NCBI GenBank assembly: GCA_947628635.1
Contig: CANRAX010000079.1
Location: forward strand, 1 to 5,011
Reading direction: 5' to 3'
DNA from: an uncultured Bacilli bacterium
GTDB taxonomy: Bacteria > Bacillota_I > Bacilli_A > RF39 > UBA660
DNA: 5,011 nt
Shown: in pieces, positions 1-5,011 of the stretch
How the letters are laid out: each line of letters starts with the position of its first letter
Numbering within the stretch: position 1 is the stretch's first letter
Notes under the pieces: generated by a model
Databases searched by the model: none
Seen by the model: the letters and a program-made list of their open reading frames with translations, nothing else
Told to the model about the DNA's origin: nothing
Made by a program: the position numbers and the translations under genes

Positions 1-288
1 TATAAAACTTGGAATAAATATCATCCAATAATTCAAGCTACGTTATTGCATGGTGAACTTGTTAAAATTCATCCTTTCGTTGATGGAAATGGAAGAACAT
101 CAAGATTAATTATGAATTTAGATTTAATGAAACATGGATTTAAACCTGTAATTATAAAAAAAGAAAATAGATTACAATATTATGAAGCTTTAGATAAGGC
201 CCATACAACGAAAGATTATACTGATTTTGTTAAATTGATAAATGAATTAGAGATAGAAATGTTAAAGAAATATTTAGAATTATTGTAA
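1..288 (+). CDS. Fic family protein, C-terminal part (5' end outside window)
   Basis: The reading frame is open from the first base and gives 95 residues before TAA. Residues 24-35 read HPFVDGNGRTSR, a full match to the Fic motif HxFx(D/E)GNGRxxR, with the catalytic histidine at residue 24 (bases 70-72). Fic domains transfer AMP or other phosphate-containing groups from a nucleotide to a hydroxyl side chain of a target protein, in the cytoplasm. The following sequence (MNLDLMKHGF, then IIKKENRLQYYEALDKAHTT, then DYTDFVKL) is typical of the C-terminal helices of bacterial stand-alone Fic proteins. An internal TTG at 46 is not a credible start, because the helix before the motif is encoded upstream of it. 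The N-terminal part, including any inhibitory helix, cannot be seen, so target and regulation are unknown. The stop may be premature: a SEC-C relic follows in another frame. Confidence 0.93.
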   Translation, partial: YKTWNKYHPIIQATLLHGELVKIHPFVDGNGRTSRLIMNLDLMKHGFKPVIIKKENRLQYYEALDKAHTTKDYTDFVKLINELEIEMLKKYLELL

Positions 289-403
289 GAGGACAAAAAA
301 TTATAGTAGCAATAATAACACAAATACTATAAATACTACAAATATTGACGTATGCTTAACTTATGGTAGCGGAAAGAATTATAAAAATTGTTGTGGCAAA
401 TAG
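278..403 (+). pseudogene. Out-of-frame SEC-C motif tail, probably the lost C-terminus of the Fic protein
   Basis: In the frame one base ahead of the Fic frame, an open stretch overlaps the Fic stop and runs to TAG at 401-403. It encodes a linker rich in Asn and Thr (bases 305-346), then CLTYGSGKNYKNCCGK at 353-400. GSGKNYKNCCGK is the signature of the SEC-C zinc-binding motif, whose usual form is CPCGSGKKYKKCCG, found at the C-terminus of SecA and many other proteins. There is no start codon or ribosome binding site of its own, so a single-base insertion near 275-290 in an originally fused gene is the simplest explanation. The first two zinc ligands are degenerate: the residues aligned with Cys-Pro-Cys are Leu-Thr-Tyr, with a Cys one position earlier. 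A sequencing error or programmed shift is possible. Confidence 0.6.
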
Positions 404-500
404 TAGGCTTTATAAGATTTTGCAAACGATTGGTACTAAAAAACAAAAATAATCAAAATTTTCCTCATATATAACTCGTTTTTTGAAAATAGAATAATTG

Positions 501-505
501 GGAGG
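501..505 (+). promoter_or_regulatory. Ribosome binding site fixing the start at ATG 513
   Basis: GGAGG lies seven bases before ATG 513, which is ideal spacing. An in-frame TTG at 498 overlaps this site and would place it inside the gene, so the longer reading is rejected. Confidence 0.85.
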
Positions 506-512
506 TATCAAA

Positions 513-977
513 ATGCGGATAAATTATTCTTATGAAGATGTCATAAAAGGAGAAAAATCTATATTCTTGGCTGGACCAACACCAAGAGATAAAAAAGTTT
601 TTTCATGGCGAGTAGAAGCATGTAACATTTTAAAAAATATAGGCTTTGAAGGCATAGTTTATGTTCCTGAATATTCTAGTTGGAAACCAAAGGAGAGTTA
701 TGTTGATCAAGCAATGTGGGAAAGAATAGCGCTAACTGAAGCAACAATTATAGTATTTTGGATTCCAAGACATTTACCAGACATGCCAGCATTTACCACT
801 AATGTGGAATTTGGATATTGGTTACATACAAAAAAAGTAGTATATGGAAGACCTAATAATGCTGAAAAAATTAAATATTTAGATTGGCTTTATGAATTAG
901 ACTATGGTAATAAACCAATAGATAATCTTCATAAATTATTACAATTAGCAGTTAAAAAACTAATGAAGAAAAATTAA
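513..977 (+). CDS. Nucleoside 2-deoxyribosyltransferase-like protein
   Basis: The gene encodes 154 residues. The sequence fits the family Pfam calls Nuc_deoxyrib_tr_2: residues 17-25 read IFLAGPTPR near the N-terminus, WE is at 69-70, VFWIPR at 81-86, and MPAFTTNVEFGYWL at 91-104. Classical members cleave the N-glycosidic bond of 2'-deoxynucleosides and move the sugar to another base. By position, Glu99 in NVEFG matches the nucleophilic glutamate of the wider fold, and the FLAGP loop would bind substrate; this is from family knowledge. The length is normal for a complete single-domain protein, with no signal peptide or membrane segment, so it should be cytoplasmic. No convincing promoter was found in the 110 bases upstream; a TATAAC at 470-475 has no good -35. 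The gene appears to be transcribed alone. The real substrate could be a nucleotide or modified base rather than a deoxynucleoside. Confidence 0.88.
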   Translation: MRINYSYEDVIKGEKSIFLAGPTPRDKKVFSWRVEACNILKNIGFEGIVYVPEYSSWKPKESYVDQAMWERIALTEATIIVFWIPRHLPDMPAFTTNVEFGYWLHTKKVVYGRPNNAEKIKYLDWLYELDYGNKPIDNLHKLLQLAVKKLMKKN

Positions 978-1038
978 ATAAATTATTAACAAAATAATAA
1001 TTTAAAGAAAAAATATAAAATAGGAAGGTAATAAATTT

Positions 1039-1195
1039 ATGAATTATATAAAAGTTAAATCAAAGATTATTATCACTTGAAACTAAAAGACAAATATATT
1101 GTAATAGCAATGAATAAGTCTCTTAAAGACCAACATTATATATTTATAAAAATTATGAACTTAGTGACAAATATATGAAAATACGTGAAATTTAA
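1039..1195 (+). pseudogene. Decayed small ORF of unknown family, two apparent frameshifts
   Basis: AGGAAGG at 1022-1028 lies ten bases before ATG 1039, which opens a frame that stops after 13 codons (TGA 1078-1080). The next frame is open from about 1065 to TGA 1176 and contains HLKLKDKYIVIAMNKSL. A third frame is open to TAA 1193-1195 and ends NYELSDKYMKIREI. Joining the three gives one protein-like sequence of about 52 residues. Both shifts go the same way, each fits loss of one base, and A runs lie at both junctions (1062-1064 and 1148-1152). The segment ends just before the hairpin terminator at 1206. I do not recognise the product. The alternative is that this is non-coding sequence with chance open frames. 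Confidence 0.4.
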
Positions 1196-1205
1196 CAAGA
1201 AAAAC

Positions 1206-1243
1206 AAAAACTATAAGCAATAAAAAAGTTACTTATAGTTTTT
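1206..1243. terminator. Bidirectional intrinsic terminator between convergent transcripts
   Basis: Perfect 12-base arms (1206-1217 AAAAACTATAAG and 1232-1243 CTTATAGTTTTT) enclose a 14-base loop. T-rich sequence follows on both strands. The right arm codes for the last four codons of the minus-strand gene, whose TAA (1231-1229) lies in the loop. It would end the three-gene minus operon and also stop transcription coming from the left. Confidence 0.8.
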
Positions 1244-1798
1244 ATTTATTATCTTTCTTCGGCAGTATTGGCAAATGCCAATTTGTTCAGTTATAACATT
1301 ATCTCCACCACAATATGGGCATTTAATAAAACATGTACGTTTGGCTTTTTCCTGTTTTATTCTCATTTTTAAATCATTTTCTTTCTTATATTCATTTTCA
1401 AAAGCTTCTTGCATTTTTATATATTTACTTATGCCAATACCTAACTTATCAAATAAATATTTTAAAGTTAAAGATACTATTAATATTACAACAGAGATAA
1501 TTATTAGTAATTTACCATATTTAATAAATTCTAATTTATAAATTTTTGCTTCAACAATTTCTTTTAAAAAAGGTATATTAACATTTTTAAGTTTTAAAAA
1601 TTGTAACACTTTATCTAAAATCATAGGAATAAGAATAATAATTCCTAAAACAAAAAATAGTAAAACTATTCTTCTTTTTTTCTTTACATCACCATCTAAA
1701 AATCTTATTAATAATAAGCATATTCCTAAAATTGGAATGAAAAATAAAGTAACTAAAATAACAGGAATAGACGATATTATTTTAATAAACCAATTCAT
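1229..1798 (-). CDS. Small membrane protein with C-terminal zinc ribbon
   Basis: The protein has 189 residues. Three hydrophobic segments are visible, at about residues 4-33, 44-62 and 95-113, with a basic stretch VKKKRR at 38-43 after the first. A charged, helix-prone region (about 125-155) leads to a zinc ribbon with Cys160, Cys163, Cys176 and Cys179 (CPYCGG ... CQYCRR), presumably cytoplasmic. GAGGTG at 1811-1806 lies seven bases before the ATG and fixes the start. It is the third gene of the minus operon, but a terminator hairpin ends only a few bases before its ribosome binding site and leaves no room for a promoter in the gap. Expression therefore probably depends on read-through. I do not recognise a named family. 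The shared zinc-ribbon plus membrane layout with the gene before it suggests an accessory subunit of the same complex; this is inference. Confidence 0.8.
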   Translation of the reverse strand: MNWFIKIISSIPVILVTLFFIPILGICLLLIRFLDGDVKKKRRIVLLFFVLGIIILIPMILDKVLQFLKLKNVNIPFLKEIVEAKIYKLEFIKYGKLLIIISVVILIVSLTLKYLFDKLGIGISKYIKMQEAFENEYKKENDLKMRIKQEKAKRTCFIKCPYCGGDNVITEQIGICQYCRRKIINKNYK

Positions 1799-1818
1799 AA
1801 TAATTCACCTCATATCTA

Positions 1819-1860
1819 AAAAAGATAACTAACTTAAACTAACTAATTAGTTATCTTTTT
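1819..1860 (-). terminator. Intrinsic terminator between the second and third operon genes
   Basis: Perfect 14-base arms (1819-1832 and 1847-1860) enclose a 14-base loop. Read on the minus strand, the stem ends in a run of T just before the ribosome binding site at 1811-1806. The stop codon of the 493-residue gene (1861-1859) overlaps the base of the stem. It probably attenuates transcription into the 189-residue gene. Confidence 0.75.
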
Positions 1861-3340
1861 ACTTTTTTAAAACATTATTTTTAATAACATTAACAACAGG
1901 ATTACTATCGGCAAATACCTCAATCATATTATCTACTGTGCTTTGATTACCAACAGAAGAATCATTGGCACCCCTAATCCTAGCTCTAGTTAAATTATTT
2001 TCTGTTTTCATAAAATTATCAACTCTTTGCAAATTCATAACATTAGTTTTTGTTTCCGTTTCATACTTATGTCTTGCAGCTTTATTTCTATATCTAGAAT
2101 AAATAATAAAATAGTATACAAAACCAATAAATAAAAATAGCCAATTATAGTCAAAGTCAATATAAAGCATAGCTAAAATACCAACAATTTCCAAAATCAA
2201 TGAAATAATAATTAACTTAGGCATATAAATAGGAACACTACCCATCGTTTCCTGTGTTCTAGCATTAACTGCTACGTAATGCAAAATCTTTTGACTTCCC
2301 TTAACTTGCATATAACTATAAAGCCAAACTGGCAAATAAGCAGATTTCCACATTTGACCTTTTATATCTAACCTCTGATTACTCCAAGCAACACCGCGAT
2401 CATATTGCTTCAAAGTATCATGAATGGAAAACTTAGCTATATCTTTTGCTTCACTATCAACAATAGGCTTTAGTTGTTCAATATTTATATCCCTTTTTTC
2501 TGAAGAAAATCCTCGCAAATAATTTGCATCAAATTTAACGCAATTCTCCAAATCAAAAGGCATAATAGCATTAATAACATTATTGGTTTTGCTAGCGTTA
2601 TTATTATCTAATTTGTCTCCACTAGACTCTATTGTTAAGCCTTCAATAGTTAAATCAAAATCTCTTTCAACGTGATACAAATCCGCATCATAATAAGTTA
2701 TATTATTATCACTATCAAAGTGAGTTCTTTTTAAATGCTCACCTTCACCACTTAAAAAAGCATGTGAATTTATATCAACAATCATATAAGGTAAATAAAC
2801 ACCCATTATATTATCAGTTGTGAATTCTTTTCTAAACTTTGGATGTGCATAAAACTTTCTCTTACCAACAAATTTTTCAATATCATTCCTAGCAACATCT
2901 TTACTAACCTGAAAAGGTAAAACCATATCCGGTATAGCACCATTTGGAATTTGCTGATTAACTGATAAAATGTTTCGACACCAGTGACATCTAGCTTGGG
3001 CTGCGGAGGCAGTATCAACTACAACTTCCGCTCCACAACTATTGCATTTAAAAGTAACTATATCACTACTGTCAGCAACAATATCTTTAGCTCCACTAGC
3101 ATAAAATTGTCCTTGCAAATTACCTAAATCATTTTGCAAATCATCAAACTTAACTGACTCAAATTCATTTCGGCAAAAGTTACATCTTAGTTTTCCTGTT
3201 TTAATATTTAAACTAATATCTGTTGCTCCACATTTTGGACATTTGTTTTGCCCATCTTTAGCTAAAGTATCAGTTTGAACTATCGTTTTACTATCTAAAT
3301 TTTTTTTAACTGTTTCCACAGTATTATTTTCATTTTGCAT
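1859..3340 (-). CDS. Membrane-anchored double zinc-ribbon protein, YdjG/'TFIIB-type zinc ribbon' class
   Basis: The protein has 493 residues. Two zinc ribbons lie at the N-terminus: Cys34, Cys37, Cys53, Cys56 (CPKCG ... CNFC) and Cys99, Cys102, Cys118, Cys121 (CNSCG ... CHWC). A large soluble region (about 137-370) contains LPF at 141-143, YLPYMIVD at 182-189 and AYLPVWLYSY at 334-343, motifs I associate with this class. Two membrane segments follow (about 375-394 and 398-415), then a polar tail of about 80 residues. Most of the protein should be cytoplasmic and anchored near its C-terminus. The ATG lies three bases after the stop of the SPFH gene, with AGGT (3353-3350) nine bases before it inside that gene, so translation is probably coupled. 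The ribbons look like protein-binding modules, although TFIIB-like ribbons can bind nucleic acid. In B. subtilis a zinc-ribbon protein (YdjG) and an SPFH-like protein (YdjI) are encoded with PspA; equivalence is inferred, not shown. Confidence 0.85.
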   Translation of the reverse strand: MQNENNTVETVKKNLDSKTIVQTDTLAKDGQNKCPKCGATDISLNIKTGKLRCNFCRNEFESVKFDDLQNDLGNLQGQFYASGAKDIVADSSDIVTFKCNSCGAEVVVDTASAAQARCHWCRNILSVNQQIPNGAIPDMVLPFQVSKDVARNDIEKFVGKRKFYAHPKFRKEFTTDNIMGVYLPYMIVDINSHAFLSGEGEHLKRTHFDSDNNITYYDADLYHVERDFDLTIEGLTIESSGDKLDNNNASKTNNVINAIMPFDLENCVKFDANYLRGFSSEKRDINIEQLKPIVDSEAKDIAKFSIHDTLKQYDRGVAWSNQRLDIKGQMWKSAYLPVWLYSYMQVKGSQKILHYVAVNARTQETMGSVPIYMPKLIIISLILEIVGILAMLYIDFDYNWLFLFIGFVYYFIIYSRYRNKAARHKYETETKTNVMNLQRVDNFMKTENNLTRARIRGANDSSVGNQSTVDNMIEVFADSNPVVNVIKNNVLKK

Positions 3341-3343
3341 GAA

Positions 3344-4549
3344 CTAAATACCTAATATTTGCTTTTTAACCTTATCATAATCTTCTTGTGTAATAGCACC
3401 TGCATCAAGCAATTTTTTCATTTCTAAAAGTTTTTCTTCTGGTGATTGTCCATTTTGAGTATTAGACTCTTGTTGCTGAGTTTGTTGATTGAAAGATGGC
3501 TGATAAGAAGATTGCGTTGCTTCTTGTTGCATACTACTAATCATTCCTCCAGCTGCATTCATACCCATACCCATGAAAGCCATACCACTTCCGCCTCCAT
3601 TATTACCAGCAGCTTCGATACCTCTAGCAGCAGCTTGTTGCATAAATGAATTTCCTCTAGCACCAGCTAAGGCATCTGCCTTCTTAACATCTTTCATTAA
3701 TTCTTTAGTATCTTCATCATATTCAATTGCTAAAATAGCTGTCTTAACAATCTCTAAACCACGATCACTTTTCCATTGATAACTATCCTCAACAGCTTGA
3801 GCCATTGATTTAGCAAAGCCAACTTGATCAGATTGAATTTTTGAAATACGATTTCCTTGACTTGGGTCATTTGTGTAATTAGCAAAAGCAGCTGATAAAG
3901 TTCCTACAACTTCATTAAATAATTGTGCACTAGCAGCATTATCCATATCAGCAAAATCAAAAACATTTACACTAGATTGTAAATAAGTAGCTGGTACAAA
4001 ATTCTTAATAAATAATAATGGATCTACTATTTTTAAAGTATAAGTACCTCTTGTGATAGCCCCAACTTGAGTACCAAAATAAGCATCATCCCAATATATT
4101 TCTGATTGTGTTCCAAATTTATTATTTGGAATTTCCTTTAAATTTACATAAAAAGCAAGCTGTTGAGTTGCTGGCTGACCACCAAACTTAAATCGTTCCC
4201 ATGAAGTTTTAACAGTTGATGATATAATGCCATCTCCACTAAAAATTGATTTTGAATTTTGATCATCTGATTTAAATTCATATCCACCGGCTTCAGCAAT
4301 TAAACCAGTAATTTGCCCATCTTGAAGAGTTACAAGAGCATATCCTTCAGGTACTACAATTTTACTGCCGTTTGTAATAATGTTTTCTGAACCATTTGTA
4401 TTAGAGTCCCTTCCTGCATTTGCTCCTTTAGCTACTGCTGGAAATAAACCTGCTGTTGCTGGTACATTAGGCATTGGTACATAATAATCTTTCCATTGAT
4501 CAGCAAAAGTACCACCAATTGCTCCACTAAATGCTTTAATAAATCCCAT
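3344..4549 (-). CDS. SPFH/band-7 protein of the YdjI ('virion core') type with C-terminal SHOCT domain
   Basis: The protein has 401 residues. The N-terminus MGFIKAFSGAIGGTFADQWK is characteristic of this SPFH subgroup. An SPFH domain follows at about 55-285, with ITNGSKIVVPEGYALV at 58-73, SIFSGDGI at 101-108, FKFGGQPA at 120-127 and NKFGTQS at 143-149. Residues 312-340 are rich in Gly, Met and Ala, and 339-367 are rich in Gln and Ser, forming a flexible linker. The last 30 residues (EEKLLEMKKLLDAGAITQED onwards) are a SHOCT domain, a short module often found at protein ends. There is no signal peptide or membrane helix, so membrane association would be peripheral or through the zinc-ribbon partner. 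SPFH proteins oligomerise into rings or cages on membranes. AAAGAGGT (4564-4557) seven bases before ATG fixes the start. It is the first gene of the operon. Its exact role is unknown; envelope-stress scaffolding is an inference from the B. subtilis PspA-linked ydj genes. Confidence 0.92.
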   Translation of the reverse strand: MGFIKAFSGAIGGTFADQWKDYYVPMPNVPATAGLFPAVAKGANAGRDSNTNGSENIITNGSKIVVPEGYALVTLQDGQITGLIAEAGGYEFKSDDQNSKSIFSGDGIISSTVKTSWERFKFGGQPATQQLAFYVNLKEIPNNKFGTQSEIYWDDAYFGTQVGAITRGTYTLKIVDPLLFIKNFVPATYLQSSVNVFDFADMDNAASAQLFNEVVGTLSAAFANYTNDPSQGNRISKIQSDQVGFAKSMAQAVEDSYQWKSDRGLEIVKTAILAIEYDEDTKELMKDVKKADALAGARGNSFMQQAAARGIEAAGNNGGGSGMAFMGMGMNAAGGMISSMQQEATQSSYQPSFNQQTQQQESNTQNGQSPEEKLLEMKKLLDAGAITQEDYDKVKKQILGI

Positions 4550-4650
4550 ATTTTTTACCTCTTTCTGTATTAAAATTTAATTAAAGAATAAGTAGAATAA
4601 CATTATAAGCAAATCTTAAACAAGTTTTTTTCCTACTTAACTCTACAAAA

Positions 4651-4679
4651 ATTATATCATATATACTTTAAGATGTGAA
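4651..4679 (-). promoter_or_regulatory. Sigma-A-type promoter of the SPFH/zinc-ribbon operon
   Basis: On the minus strand, TTCACA (4679-4674) is followed after 17 bases by a perfect TATAAT (4656-4651). Transcription would start near 4644 and give a leader of about 95 bases before the ATG at 4549. A second TATAAT (4607-4602) lies closer to the gene but lacks a proper -35, so it is the weaker choice. Confidence 0.75.
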
Positions 4680-4774
4680 TTAATGATTTAATAAAGAATT
4701 TTCAAAAATCAATAAAAAAATTCAAATATTAATGAAAATATTTTGATTAAATGTCACTATTAACAAATTTTTAT

Positions 4775-4811
4775 AAAAAAAGACAGAGAAGCACTTATTT
4801 ACTTTTCTGTC
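4775..4811 (-). terminator. Intrinsic terminator upstream of the operon promoter
   Basis: Read on the minus strand, GACAGAAAAG (4811-4802) pairs with CTTCTCTGTC (4791-4782) with one A-C mismatch and a 10-base loop, followed directly by seven T (4781-4775). The T tract is on this side only, so the terminator works leftwards. It would end a transcript coming from the right, insulating the operon promoter at 4651-4679. Confidence 0.7.
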
Positions 4812-4820
4812 AAAACTAAA

Positions 4821-4884
4821 GAGCTAAGTAAAAGCTCCAAATCTATATACAGAGGATCTTCACATTAATTAGTGAACCTTCCTC
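4821..4884 (-). ncRNA. Two hairpins, possible small RNA or leader of unknown class
   Basis: Two further stems lie just before the terminator at 4775-4811. One has arms 4852-4856 and 4880-4884 (GAGGA/TCCTC), a small asymmetric internal loop, then arms 4859-4863 and 4872-4876 (TTCAC/GTGAA) around an eight-base loop. The other has arms 4821-4825 and 4833-4837 (GAGCT/AGCTC) around a seven-base loop. Together with the terminator they form a three-hairpin array on the minus strand. I could not match it to T-box, SAM, preQ1, lysine, TPP, guanidine or other riboswitch consensus sequences that I know. It could be the 3' part of a small RNA, or a 3' untranslated region of a gene beyond the window. Chance stems are possible in such AT-rich DNA. 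Confidence 0.35.
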
Positions 4885-4977
4885 AATAGTAATATATGTT
4901 AATCCATAAAAAATATACACATTAAAATTTTATACCGGAGTTTGGCAGTTGATATAAATTAAAATATGAAATAAGCC

Positions 4978-5006
4978 TTTTTACAATAAGGGTTTTTATA
5001 TGTCAA
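4978..5006 (-). promoter_or_regulatory. Possible promoter for the hairpin-rich transcript
   Basis: On the minus strand a perfect TTGACA (5006-5001) is followed after 17 bases by TAAAAA (4983-4978), which matches TATAAT at four of six positions. A start near 4971 and an end at the terminator (4775) would give an RNA of about 200 bases. The weak -10 keeps confidence low. Confidence 0.3.
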
Positions 5007-5011
5007 GTTTT

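Larger units (their letters stand above)
4680..5011. other. Non-coding right end of the window
   Basis: No open frame here has both a ribosome binding site and protein-like content. The longest plus-strand candidate, ATG 4750 with 22 codons, lacks a ribosome binding site. A minus-strand frame entering from the right edge is open for 16 codons and stops at 4961-4959, which could be the extreme end of an outside gene but is too short to support. The stretch holds the hairpins, terminator and possible promoter listed separately. Confidence 0.55.

Noticed and set aside
447..475. Possible promoter with TATAAC at 470-475 for the deoxyribosyltransferase-like gene
   Set aside because: No acceptable -35 hexamer is found at 16-18 bases, so it is not listed as a feature.
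498..512. TTG at 498 as an upstream start for the deoxyribosyltransferase-like gene
   Set aside because: It overlaps the GGAGG site that is ideally spaced for ATG 513, and the family's N-terminus fits the ATG start.
980..1003. AT-only inverted repeat (AAATTATTA / TAATAATTT) after the deoxyribosyltransferase-like gene
   Set aside because: It has no G-C pairs and no following T tract, so it is too weak to call a terminator.
1275..1541. Plus-strand open frame of 88 codons
   Set aside because: It lies antisense inside the 189-residue membrane protein gene, has no ribosome binding site, and has no protein-family character.
2806..3018. Minus-strand open frame of 70 codons
   Set aside because: It is an out-of-frame shadow inside the zinc-ribbon gene, which has clear cysteine motifs in the main frame.
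3446..3779. Two overlapping plus-strand open frames rich in Ser, Leu, His and Ala
   Set aside because: They mirror the Gln-, Gly- and Met-rich linker of the SPFH gene on the other strand and have low-complexity composition.
4589..4639. Seven-base inverted repeat (TAAGTAG / CTACTTA) in the leader of the SPFH gene
   Set aside because: The stem is short, the loop is 37 bases, and nothing supports a riboswitch or operator.
4750..4818. Plus-strand ATG with 22 codons
   Set aside because: It has no ribosome binding site and runs through the terminator hairpin.
1..5011. CRISPR array, tRNA, rRNA or insertion sequence
   Set aside because: No regularly spaced direct repeats, tRNA-like fold, rRNA sequence, transposase or terminal inverted repeats were seen.

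Overview
The window is a strongly AT-rich stretch of bacterial DNA with Shine-Dalgarno sequences of the GGAGG/GAGGT type, AT-only intrinsic terminators and ordinary TGG tryptophan codons. This points to a low-GC Bacillota (Clostridia, Erysipelotrichia or a related Bacilli lineage). The species cannot be named from the sequence.

Left part, plus strand (1-1195). The window opens inside a Fic-family gene, of which the last 95 codons are present, including the complete catalytic motif. Just after its stop codon, in another frame, lies a relic of a SEC-C zinc-binding motif joined by an Asn/Thr-rich linker, so the gene probably once ended in a SEC-C tail and was frameshifted. Next comes a complete single gene for a small nucleoside 2-deoxyribosyltransferase-like protein with a clear ribosome binding site at 501-505. 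After it sits a short decayed ORF with a ribosome binding site and two apparent frame breaks.

Centre and right, minus strand (4549 down to 1229). A three-gene operon reads leftwards and converges on the left part at a bidirectional hairpin terminator (1206-1243). In transcription order it encodes: an SPFH/band-7 protein of the YdjI/'virion core' type with a C-terminal SHOCT domain; a 493-residue membrane-anchored protein with two N-terminal zinc ribbons; and a 189-residue membrane protein with a C-terminal zinc ribbon. The first two genes are three bases apart. The third lies behind an intrinsic terminator placed directly before its ribosome binding site, so it is probably made at a lower or regulated level. 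A good sigma-A-type promoter (TTCACA, 17 bases, TATAAT) lies about 95 bases upstream of the first gene. By analogy with the B. subtilis PspA-associated ydj genes, the set may form a membrane-associated scaffold or envelope-stress complex; this is inference.

Right end (about 4680-5011). I see no convincing gene. On the minus strand there are two hairpins and then a strong intrinsic terminator with a seven-T tract, all upstream of the operon promoter. A possible promoter lies at the far right. This may be a small RNA of about 200 bases or the 3' end of a transcript from beyond the window.
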